Below are positions 44,429-52,746 of a DNA stretch of 64,000 nucleotides, piece after piece. The translations under genes and the position numbers were made by a program. Source of the stretch: an uncultured Bacteroidales bacterium (lineage in GTDB: Bacteria; Bacteroidota; Bacteroidia; Bacteroidales; F082); contig ONJF01000001.1 of assembly GCA_900318085.1 (NCBI GenBank), positions 62,001 to 126,000 on the forward strand, given 5' to 3'. The notes under the pieces are model-generated. The model was not told the DNA's origin and did not search any database. It saw nothing but the letters and a program-made list of their open reading frames with translations. Position 1 is the stretch's first letter; each line of letters starts with the position of its first letter.

Positions 44429-44452
44429 AGACATACGGCCGTACGTCTCTAC
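44425..44452. repeat. TAGAGAC..GTCTCTA palindrome, copy 1
   Basis: AGAGACATACGG/CCGTACGTCTCT, nearly perfect, at the end of the NahK-like gene. It could also act as a terminator hairpin, though no T tract follows. Confidence 0.7.
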
Positions 44453-44552
44453 AACACCAACGTGATTTGTTTTGCCTATATTTTTTCTGCATTTTTTTCG
44501 TGATTCAGGTAAAAATGGGAATTTTTCCCATTTCCATCCTTTTTTTTCGCTA

Positions 44553-44560
44553 TATTTTTG
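44553..44560 (+). promoter_or_regulatory. -7 box for the 44605 gene
   Basis: TATTTTTG, 44 nt before the start codon, in a T-rich stretch. Confidence 0.45.
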
Positions 44561-44604
44561 CTGCGTGGAATTGTGTATTATTAACGAATTAAATAAATGA
44601 CATT

Positions 44605-47600
44605 ATGAAACGCAAACATTTACTATTAACGCTGCTGCTGGCCTTATTCTTGCCTTGGGCAGCGATGTCACAGACACAGACAGTGCTTTTCTCCGACGAT
44701 TTCGAAGGCTCCTCTTGCGACTGGCAACTCATCAACGGCAGCCAAACCAACCAATGGGCTTGGGGCACAGCCGGCAATAATGGAGTCGGTCACAGCCTTT
44801 ACATTAGTAACGATGGCGGCGAACACAACACCTACACCGTCGACGCACCGTCAATAGTTTATGCTACCAAGCTACTCAGTTTTGCAACAAGTGACTATTA
44901 CAGTTTCGAATACACTTGGAAAAACCATGGAGAAGGTGTGTTTGGAGACACTGGAGAGCCTACTCCTTTTGACTATTTGAGGGTGGTCTTGGCACCGAGT
45001 ACGGTTGCGTTAACCCCAGGTGAATTGCCTACTGGCATGGATGCCTATAGCTTACCCGAGGGTTGGATGGCCTTGGACGGTGGGCATTGTCTCAGCGGAC
45101 AAGATGAATGGATGAGGAATTATGAGGAAACCTATCTGGAAGCAGGTCTCTACACGATGGTGCTTGTATGGTGCAACGACGGCAGCGGGGGATGGGATCC
45201 TGCGGTTGTCGACGACGTGAGCATCTCTTTGGTGAGTTGCCCAAAACCTACGGGCCTTGTTGTTAACGAAGTTACGAACGATTATGTCGCCTTCACCTTC
45301 GATTCTGAGGTAGGTGCCGTTTACCAGTATTGCATCGTGGCTGCCAATAGTAACGTGTATGAGTATATGTTTGAAGGCAACACGACAAGTCCTGCCACAG
45401 GTACTGTATTTTACGTTGCTTATCCCTTGAATGGTTTCAATACCGACACCGACTATGCCGTTTATGTCCGCAGGAAATGCGGTGAAGACGACTATAGTAC
45501 TTTAGCCGCCGCACCTTTCACCACTTTGGACCAATGCGCCGAAATGCCCACAAATGGCCTTTACTACACTGAAGACTTCGAAGGCTATGATATTGGCGAA
45601 GCTATTTGGGGTGTACCTCTTTCTGGGTGTTGGGATGCCTACAACAGTTCCACCGATGAGTTATGCGGCATGTTTCCCTTGGTTAATGTAGACTCAAATA
45701 ACGGAAACAAGAGATTGTATTTCGCATCAGTTATAGGAGGCCAAATAGTAGACCCGCAAGACCAATACGCCATTCTGCCGCCTATGGAAGATGTGAACCA
45801 TTTGAAAATGACGTTTAATGCAAAAACAGATTCCGATTACATTTCGCCAATCCATGTGGGTGTGATGGAAGGAAAGGATCCCACTACGTTCACTTCCATA
45901 GCAGACTTCAATGCCATAAATAACAACGGCCAATACACGGAGTATACCGTTTCGTTTGAAAACTACACGGGTAATGGCAATCGCATCGCCATCAAGTTGG
46001 ATAAAGCAACTGAGGGCAACAGTTTTCGTGTGCTCTATGTTGACGACATCACCGTTGAGCTAAACTGCCACTCGCCTAACAACGTGGCCGTGAGCAGCGT
46101 CACCTCCACAATGGCCACCGCCGACTGGGGAGGCTCGCCTGCTGCACAAAGCTACACGGTGAGATACAGGGAGACCCACACAGGCGCGGCCCCTTTCGCT
46201 GAAGGTTTCGAGAATGGCCTCGGCGCGTGGTACTTCTCCAGTTTGAATGAGGCAAATGGCCTCAATGGAGTGGAAGAAACACGTGCAGGAATTCACCAGG
46301 ATGCCGCCCATAGCGGTACATATGGCTTCCGGTTCTCGTCTTTCCAAAACATATACGGCGATGGAGATTACTGGCAATACTTGACCTCGCCCGAGTTTGA
46401 ACTGGATGGGCCGAGTGTCCTTAGGTTTTACTACAAAAAGTATTCTAACCTTTACTACGAATCATTATATGTGGGATATATAACAGACTTAAACAATCCG
46501 CAAGAACTGACATTTATCAGCCCAGAAATTCATCCCACCGAAGATTGGCAGTGCTACATATTGGATATCCCATCCGATGCGAAAAAAGTGTTCTTCTCCT
46601 ATTATGGACCACACACATGGTATGTCTACCTCGACGACATCACCATTGCGCCTGCGTGCGAGTGGCAATATGTCAATAATATTGCTGCTACCACCATCAC
46701 GCTCAGCAATCTTACGATGGGCACAGAGTATGACCTACAGGTGAAGAGCGACTGCTCCGACGAGTGGAGCCAAGCAGTCTTGTTCACCACGCAGAGCTGC
46801 GAGGCACCAACCGATGTCGTAGTGAGCAATGTCGGGCATTACAGCGCCCAAGTCGACTGGGAGGGCGAGAGCGAGAGCTACACGGTGAGCTACAGAGAGG
46901 CGGAACGGCCAGAAATCCTTCATGAAGAGGATTTCGATTCGAATAGCATCCCTTCCGAATGGTCGACATATACTGGTTTGCTGAACGATGTAATGGATGG
47001 TACCGCTCAGCTCGTTGTAAACACTGCAACTAATTACACTAATTGGAGAATGGCCAATACCATATTTGGTGCATATAGTGCTTGCTGTAATATCTATGCA
47101 ACTAGTAATAAATGGCTTGTTACTCCTGAGTTCACTTTCAACACCAGTGGCTCTCTTAGTTTTGACCTTGCACAGACAAGTTACAATAACTCAAATGTTC
47201 CCAATGGTGAGCGTACGGATGACAGATTTATTGTCTTGATTTTCTCAGATGACCAATGGACCATTCTGCGTGAGTGGAATAACACTGGTTCTGATTATGT
47301 ATTCAACGACATCACTAACACATGTCAAACCATATCCGATATTGACCTTTCCGCTTATGTTGGGAAGACCGTGAAAATCGCTTTCTACGGCGAGTCAACA
47401 GAGAGTAACGGCGATAACGATATGCACATCGACAATGTGGTCATCAATGTCCTGGTGCCTGCCTCTCCATGGCAAACCCTAGAGAACATTGCTGCAACTA
47501 CTTATGACCTTACTAACCTCACCGCAGGAACTGAGTATGAAGTGAAAGTGCAAGCTGCTTGCGGCGCAGAGAGCGAGGTGGTCTCCTTTACCACCTTATC

Positions 47601-49389
47601 GAACGACCATAAGATTTTCGTCACCGAAGGCTACTGGAACGACGACAGCAACTGGATCCCGTATGGCGCTCCCACCATCGATCAAGATGTGGAACTGCGC
47701 GCCGATGTCACCATTCCGAGTGGATATTTGGCTACTGCCAACCAAATTGAAGAAACTTGGGAGCATGGCATCACCATTGAAGATGGCGGTCAGTTGTATC
47801 ACACAAACTACCTCCTCGCTACAGTGAAGAAGCATGTCGGTGGTTACGGCCAAGAGAATCAAGGCACAAACAACGGATATATCTTATTGGCTCAACCTAT
47901 CCAATACACTGTATCCGTTGAACCCAACGATGGATCAAATATCAGAACTGGAGTCTATGACTTTTATGCTTGGAATCGTTTGGGCGACAACGAAGGAAAA
48001 GAATGGGTCAACTATGGCGCCAGCAACTCTTCAGGTTTATCGATGGAAGAGGGCAAGGGCTATCTTTATGCCAGCCAAGATGACAGAGAATTGACCTTCT
48101 TGGCTAATATTCGTGGCAATGCTTATGCCTACCCGATAAATAATTTGGAATACACAGCTCCTACTACAGGTGCCATGTTTACGGCTTGGCATCTTATCGG
48201 CAACTCGTTTGCATGCAATGTCTACTTGACCAATGCCCGCACTAATGGCAGTGCTCTGCCTTTCTACAAGATGAATGCCGATGGCAACGGCTTCGAGGCT
48301 GCCATCGGTACGACTATTGCCCCAATGGAAGGCGTGTTTTATGAAAAACCTGCTTCAACTACTAGCTATCAACCATGGTTCACTAGAACGCAACCCACGC
48401 GCAGCAGCAACCTCAACATCAGTTTGGCTCAGGGCTCAACGACCGCCACTATCGACAACGCCATCATCCGTTTCGACGATGGAGAAACGATGGGCAAGTT
48501 AAGCTTCCGCGAAGGCAGCTCAAAGGTCTACATCCCCGTCGAAGGCAAGGACCTCGCTGTGGCGCAGGCCGAAGGCCAGGTGGGCGAATTTCCTGTCAAC
48601 TTCAAGGCCGAGGAGGACGGCACTTACACGCTGAGCTTCACTAGCGAAGAAGTTGAATTTAGCTACTTGCACCTCATCGACAATCTGATTGGTAACGATG
48701 TGGATTTGCTGTCCCAGGATGTCATTTCGACCGAAGGGAAGAAATCTCCTTCTTATACCTTCACTGCCAAGACCACAGACGACGAGAACCGCTTCAAGTT
48801 GGTGTTTGCCACCGATGGTAGCCAAGTCGACCATCTGGCTTTCGAAGCAAAGGATGCTGGCGGCCTTCGCAGTGCAGTGTTGACGCCTCATGTGCCCGAT
48901 CATCAGCAAACAGAGAACCAAGATGCAGATTTGTTCGTCCAAGCCATCTCGTTGGTCCAGGGCTGGAACTGGTGGGCTCCCATGGCGAAGATTTCAGCAG
49001 CCCAGCTCCGTACGGTCCTTGGCTCGACACTTCTTGAACTCAAAGCAAAAGAGGGTGATGTTGCCGCTGATGCTGACCTGATGCCAGGAAAGATGTACAA
49101 GCTTCAAACCAGTGCCGATGTCGAGAGTGTCGTGAATGGCGTCGTGGCTCCTGCCAGCAATATCAGTGAACCAGGTGTCTATTGGATTGGCTACACTGGA
49201 GAGACCTCTTCCAGCATAACCCAGGCTCTTGTTAGCGTCAATATCTTTCCTAATGCTGGCGACAAGATTATTTCGCAAGACGGAGGTTTCGCCATCTTTG
49301 TTTACCCAGGTTGGACGTGGCAAGGCACCCTCACTGAGCTTACACATGGTCAAGGCTATGTGTATATCCATGTCGCGAGTGGACAATGA
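44605..49389 (+). CDS. Large secreted protein with jelly-roll and FN3 domains
   Basis: 1594 aa. Signal peptide MKRKHLLLTLLLALFLPWAA then MSQ. Choice-of-anchor J/MAM-like domains (LFSDDFEGSSCDWQLINGSQ; YYTEDFEGYDIGEAIWG; PFAEGFENGLGAWYF; LHEEDFDSNSIPSEWSTY) alternate with fibronectin III-like segments (VSSVTSTMATADWGGSPAAQ). A LIGNSFACNVYL domain follows at about 1190-1260, like that of the 14051 protein, and a C-terminal domain begins GWNWWAP at residue 1453 and ends GQGYVYIHVASGQ. It is followed after 64 nt by the second TPR kinase gene. Probable surface protein; ligand unknown. Confidence 0.88.
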   Translation: MKRKHLLLTLLLALFLPWAAMSQTQTVLFSDDFEGSSCDWQLINGSQTNQWAWGTAGNNGVGHSLYISNDGGEHNTYTVDAPSIVYATKLLSFATSDYYSFEYTWKNHGEGVFGDTGEPTPFDYLRVVLAPSTVALTPGELPTGMDAYSLPEGWMALDGGHCLSGQDEWMRNYEETYLEAGLYTMVLVWCNDGSGGWDPAVVDDVSISLVSCPKPTGLVVNEVTNDYVAFTFDSEVGAVYQYCIVAANSNVYEYMFEGNTTSPATGTVFYVAYPLNGFNTDTDYAVYVRRKCGEDDYSTLAAAPFTTLDQCAEMPTNGLYYTEDFEGYDIGEAIWGVPLSGCWDAYNSSTDELCGMFPLVNVDSNNGNKRLYFASVIGGQIVDPQDQYAILPPMEDVNHLKMTFNAKTDSDYISPIHVGVMEGKDPTTFTSIADFNAINNNGQYTEYTVSFENYTGNGNRIAIKLDKATEGNSFRVLYVDDITVELNCHSPNNVAVSSVTSTMATADWGGSPAAQSYTVRYRETHTGAAPFAEGFENGLGAWYFSSLNEANGLNGVEETRAGIHQDAAHSGTYGFRFSSFQNIYGDGDYWQYLTSPEFELDGPSVLRFYYKKYSNLYYESLYVGYITDLNNPQELTFISPEIHPTEDWQCYILDIPSDAKKVFFSYYGPHTWYVYLDDITIAPACEWQYVNNIAATTITLSNLTMGTEYDLQVKSDCSDEWSQAVLFTTQSCEAPTDVVVSNVGHYSAQVDWEGESESYTVSYREAERPEILHEEDFDSNSIPSEWSTYTGLLNDVMDGTAQLVVNTATNYTNWRMANTIFGAYSACCNIYATSNKWLVTPEFTFNTSGSLSFDLAQTSYNNSNVPNGERTDDRFIVLIFSDDQWTILREWNNTGSDYVFNDITNTCQTISDIDLSAYVGKTVKIAFYGESTESNGDNDMHIDNVVINVLVPASPWQTLENIAATTYDLTNLTAGTEYEVKVQAACGAESEVVSFTTLSNDHKIFVTEGYWNDDSNWIPYGAPTIDQDVELRADVTIPSGYLATANQIEETWEHGITIEDGGQLYHTNYLLATVKKHVGGYGQENQGTNNGYILLAQPIQYTVSVEPNDGSNIRTGVYDFYAWNRLGDNEGKEWVNYGASNSSGLSMEEGKGYLYASQDDRELTFLANIRGNAYAYPINNLEYTAPTTGAMFTAWHLIGNSFACNVYLTNARTNGSALPFYKMNADGNGFEAAIGTTIAPMEGVFYEKPASTTSYQPWFTRTQPTRSSNLNISLAQGSTTATIDNAIIRFDDGETMGKLSFREGSSKVYIPVEGKDLAVAQAEGQVGEFPVNFKAEEDGTYTLSFTSEEVEFSYLHLIDNLIGNDVDLLSQDVISTEGKKSPSYTFTAKTTDDENRFKLVFATDGSQVDHLAFEAKDAGGLRSAVLTPHVPDHQQTENQDADLFVQAISLVQGWNWWAPMAKISAAQLRTVLGSTLLELKAKEGDVAADADLMPGKMYKLQTSADVESVVNGVVAPASNISEPGVYWIGYTGETSSSITQALVSVNIFPNAGDKIISQDGGFAIFVYPGWTWQGTLTELTHGQGYVYIHVASGQ

Positions 49390-49419
49390 TAATTCGGCCA
49401 TTGGTTGCCGATAAAAAAC

Positions 49420-49427
49420 TATCTTTG
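49420..49427 (+). promoter_or_regulatory. -7 box for the second kinase/regulator pair
   Basis: TATCTTTG, 26 nt before the ATG at 49454. Confidence 0.6.
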
Positions 49428-49453
49428 CATCATCTTATAGAATTGAACGATTG

Positions 49454-51331
49454 ATGAAAAGACTATGTGTCATCTGTCTGTGCCTCGCCATGTCGATAGG
49501 ATGTCTCGCCCAAGACGCCGACAGCCTTGACAAACTCAAAAAGCGCATCTATTCCCATTATTACCAGTCAGAATTTTCGGAAGTGGTCAATTGTGGGAAC
49601 GAAGCCCTTGAGGTCTACAAGGCCAACGGCCTCCTTTTCGATATGGCAGGTTGCTACAACGTTATGGGTAACGCATACCAACGTTTGGGGCAGTTCAAGG
49701 AAGCCATCGAGTGTTATGAGCTTTGCGCCGAGACTATGGAAAGCCTGAAAAATAGTGAAAGCGATGAAAATCGTGAAGAGGCTTCAGCGTTTTACGACAA
49801 GAACATCCGTTATACGCGCAACAACATGGCTGAAATCTACACTACCTTAGGCGAATATGACGAAGCCGAGAAGCTCTATCGCAATTGTGTCGAGATGCTG
49901 GGCGAGCCCACCGACACCATCGATTTCCTGGATCTTTCGGTCTATCTGCAGAACCTGGCCGGTGTGGGCCTCAAACAAGCGGTCGTTTTGGAGGGTGACG
50001 AAAAGCAACAACGGCTTGACTCGGCAGTTGAGATGGCCGAGCAAGCCTATGCCTTGTCGGAACAATATGGCGACAAACCTTTCAAGCGCGTCAACAAGAC
50101 ATTTACGCTGGCTCAGGCATATTTTGCCATTGGGCGTACCGACGAGGGCCTTGCCCTTGCCAACAAAGCGTTGGACATGGCCGAAGCTCAAGACGACCCC
50201 TATCTGAAAGCCGAGATACATGCCATCTTAGGCGGGTTTGAAGCACAACTGGGTAAATACGCTGCGGCAGAAAGACATTATCGTACCGCTATGGACATTG
50301 CGGAAGAGAACGGCTTCGATGAGTTGCTGATGACCGCGCTCAACGGTGGCTACGAATCGGCAAAACAATTCGACCTGAAGCTCGCTCTCGACTATTTCGA
50401 GCAAAGCACGGCCATCAAAGACTCCATATTCAATGCGGACCAACAACGGCTTTTGCGTGATTATCAAGCACGTTACGATCTCAGTGAGAAGGAGCACCAA
50501 ATTGCGTTGCAAGAGGAGAAAAACAAGACCATCAGAATCAAATTCGTCGTATTGTCCGTTTTGGCGGTGCTTTTGTTGGTGCTGATGGTTGTCGGCTTCT
50601 ATGTGGGTTTCAAGCGCAAGCGTCAGAATGCAGCCTTGGCCAATATTAACAAATCGAAAGACCATTTGCTCTCGGTGGTGTCGCACGACTTCAAGACCTC
50701 CGTGGGGTCGCAGAACCTCATGCTCGACGCGATGTACAATAGTCTCGAAAAGATGCCGATGGAACAACTGAAAGACAAGGTGCTCATGCTGAAAACCTCG
50801 TCGGATGCCTTGTACGAAAAGATGTTTCATCTGTTTGAGTGGATGAAGTTGGAATTGGGCAGTGGCGCAACCAAGCACGAAGCATTCGATTTGCTGGCCT
50901 TGGTGCAGGATTGTGTCAAGGCACAAGAAACCGAAATCCATCAGAAGGGAATAGAAGTGGTGGTGGCCATTGATGAGGGCATGATTGCCATGGACAACAA
51001 AACCATGGTGCGACTCGTGATGCAGAATGTGATCGGCAATGCCGTCAAGTTCTCGTGGCCACGAAGCCAAGTGAACATCAAGGCCACGCAAGAATCGGCA
51101 CGTTTTTGGGTTGAGGTGGAAGATCACGGCATGGGCATGAGCCCGGAAAAGAATGCCATGGTGCTGAAAGAAGTGGTGACCCCTTCGAAGGGCACCAATG
51201 GCGAGTCGGGAACAGGTGCTGGACTGTTGCTATGCGCCCATTTTTTGGAACGCAATGGAGAAAAGATAGAGATTGAAAGTGCCGAAAGCATTGGCACCAA
51301 GGTGAGATTTAGCATCAAAGCAATGACTTGA
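49454..51331 (+). CDS. TPR sensor histidine kinase
   Basis: 625 aa from ATG 49454 (a TTG at 49451 is in frame but unlikely). Signal peptide MKRLCVICLCLAMSIGCLAQ; TPR region to about 335 (GCYNVMGNAYQRLGQFKEAI; NNMAEIYTTLGEYDEAEKLY); transmembrane helix about 361-385; HisKA with His411 in SVVSHDFKTSVGSQ; HATPase with NVIGNAVKFSWP, VEDHGMGMSP and GTGAGLLL. The H box reads HDFKTSV rather than the usual HDLRTPL, and the last G box has Ala in place of Ile. Stop TGA is 2 nt before the regulator start. Confidence 0.92.
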   Translation: MKRLCVICLCLAMSIGCLAQDADSLDKLKKRIYSHYYQSEFSEVVNCGNEALEVYKANGLLFDMAGCYNVMGNAYQRLGQFKEAIECYELCAETMESLKNSESDENREEASAFYDKNIRYTRNNMAEIYTTLGEYDEAEKLYRNCVEMLGEPTDTIDFLDLSVYLQNLAGVGLKQAVVLEGDEKQQRLDSAVEMAEQAYALSEQYGDKPFKRVNKTFTLAQAYFAIGRTDEGLALANKALDMAEAQDDPYLKAEIHAILGGFEAQLGKYAAAERHYRTAMDIAEENGFDELLMTALNGGYESAKQFDLKLALDYFEQSTAIKDSIFNADQQRLLRDYQARYDLSEKEHQIALQEEKNKTIRIKFVVLSVLAVLLLVLMVVGFYVGFKRKRQNAALANINKSKDHLLSVVSHDFKTSVGSQNLMLDAMYNSLEKMPMEQLKDKVLMLKTSSDALYEKMFHLFEWMKLELGSGATKHEAFDLLALVQDCVKAQETEIHQKGIEVVVAIDEGMIAMDNKTMVRLVMQNVIGNAVKFSWPRSQVNIKATQESARFWVEVEDHGMGMSPEKNAMVLKEVVTPSKGTNGESGTGAGLLLCAHFLERNGEKIEIESAESIGTKVRFSIKAMT

Positions 51332-51333
51332 CT

Positions 51334-51960
51334 ATGGCAAACAAAACCAGAATACTTCTTGTTGAGGATCATCCCATATTCCGTGAGGGACTGCACATGG
51401 TGCTGAGTTTTGCGGAGATGGATTTCGATGTGGTAGCCCAGCTGTGCGATGTCAGACAAGCCGTCGACTTCATTCAAAGCCATCCCGAAGGTGTCGACTT
51501 GGCCATTCTCGACTTTTTTCTGCCCGATGGCAACGGCAGCAATGTGTTGGACAGCTTGAACTCCTTCTCGCCACAAGCCAAGGCCATTATTGTGACTGGC
51601 GAAGTCGATCATCCTAGCGTCAGACAACTGGCTGGGAACCATGGCGTGGCTGCCATCATCAGCAAGAATGTGCCGTCTGCCGAATTGTTGCAACTCATCT
51701 CTTCCATCATGAAAGGGGAACATGTCATGACTCCTGGAACGCCTTCGCAAACCGACTGGCTTGCTGAAACGGGCTTGACCCAACGCGAAGTGGAGATTAT
51801 CCATCTGATAGCACAAGGCAAGGATACCAAAGCGATAGCGGCTGCCTTGTTTATCAGCCCGAAAACCGTTTATCGGCACCGTGAAAACATCTTCCTCAAG
51901 ACAGGTACCGACTCGACGGTGGAGTTGTTGCGCTATGCCATCAAAAACGGCTTGCTGTAA
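51334..51960 (+). CDS. LuxR/NarL-type response regulator
   Basis: 208 aa from ATG 51334; the frame includes a TTG at 51328, less likely. Receiver with LLVEDHP, phospho-acceptor Asp in LAILDFFLPDGNG and IVTGEV/ISKN switch residues; C-terminal helix-turn-helix LTQREVEIIHLIAQGKDTKA then IAAALFISPKTVYRHRENIF. Co-transcribed with the TPR kinase. Its last 20 nt overlap the end of the convergent thioredoxin-like gene. Confidence 0.93.
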   Translation: MANKTRILLVEDHPIFREGLHMVLSFAEMDFDVVAQLCDVRQAVDFIQSHPEGVDLAILDFFLPDGNGSNVLDSLNSFSPQAKAIIVTGEVDHPSVRQLAGNHGVAAIISKNVPSAELLQLISSIMKGEHVMTPGTPSQTDWLAETGLTQREVEIIHLIAQGKDTKAIAAALFISPKTVYRHRENIFLKTGTDSTVELLRYAIKNGLL

Positions 51961-52690
51961 CCCAAGGAATCTGTCGTGCCCGTATTTTCTTGGCCATGAT
52001 GCGCTTGTCGCGGTCGAGGACGTAAATCAGAGGTGTGGTCTCAATGTCGTAAAGGTCATACAACGCGTCAACCCTGATGTCGTCGGTGTTCATGTCGATG
52101 GCCAGCACTGTGATTTCAGGATGCACAACGCAAACTGAATCCAATTCCTGCATTTCTTGGTGGCAAACATCGCAGTCATGGTCGTAGAAAAACAATACCG
52201 TGTATTCACTTTCAACGGAATGTAAATCAACGGAATCGCTGATGGCGAAATTGGGAGCGATGTTGAATAAGGCCAATCTCCGGAATGACTCGGCTTTGTT
52301 GCGGATTAAAGCCAAATTGGCTGCGCTCAAATCCTTAATTTCCAGCTTGGAAAAGTAGTGGTCATAAAGCCAAACGAACACTTGGTCCTGGCTCATGTAT
52401 TCGGGATGGCGGTATTTCTCCAAGAGATGCCATAGGATGAAGTCGCGGAGATCGGTATTGAAACTGGTTTTTTCTACCAATCGATCGATTTCGTTGGTGA
52501 TGGAATCGGGTAGGGGAGCGACCATCTTGTCGAAATAGAAATCAAGCTGTGCTGCCAGCACGGGGTTCTCGTCAGTGGGACCGTCGAAGGCTTCGATGCC
52601 GTCCCAGAAATGGGCGTTTTGGCCCATGGCGGGCAGGGAACAAAAGCCCAAAAACAAGGAGAGTATGATGACGACAATCTTTAATTTCAT
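51941..52690 (-). CDS. Secreted thioredoxin-like protein, possible DUF5106 family
   Basis: 249 aa. Signal peptide MKLKIVVIILSLFLGFCSLP then AMG. An alpha-helical N-terminal half (LAAQLDFYFDKMVAPLPDSI; LRDFILWHLLEKYRHPEYMS) is typical of Bacteroidota proteins with a DUF5106 domain ahead of a thioredoxin fold. The C-terminal half has VLFFYDHDCDVCHQEMQELD with a C-x-x-C motif (CDVC) and the later cis-Pro segment ETTPLIYVLD. Probably periplasmic thiol-disulfide exchange. Overlaps the response regulator tail to tail. Confidence 0.82.
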   Translation of the reverse strand: MKLKIVVIILSLFLGFCSLPAMGQNAHFWDGIEAFDGPTDENPVLAAQLDFYFDKMVAPLPDSITNEIDRLVEKTSFNTDLRDFILWHLLEKYRHPEYMSQDQVFVWLYDHYFSKLEIKDLSAANLALIRNKAESFRRLALFNIAPNFAISDSVDLHSVESEYTVLFFYDHDCDVCHQEMQELDSVCVVHPEITVLAIDMNTDDIRVDALYDLYDIETTPLIYVLDRDKRIMAKKIRARQIPWVTASRF

Positions 52691-52694
52691 GGCG

Positions 52695-52702
52695 CAAAAA
52701 TA
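52695..52702 (-). promoter_or_regulatory. -7 box for the thioredoxin-like gene, possibly leaderless
   Basis: Plus-strand CAAAAATA is TATTTTTG on the minus strand. It ends 4 nt before the start codon at 52690, so the mRNA would have almost no leader. Confidence 0.45.
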
Positions 52703-52714
52703 GAAACAATTTCT

Positions 52715-52722
52715 TACATTTG
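52715..52722 (+). promoter_or_regulatory. -7 box for the EEP-family gene
   Basis: TACATTTG, an exact TAnnTTTG match, 24 nt before ATG 52747. Confidence 0.6.
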
Positions 52723-52746
52723 CAGCGGAAACAAATTGTGTGCCGT

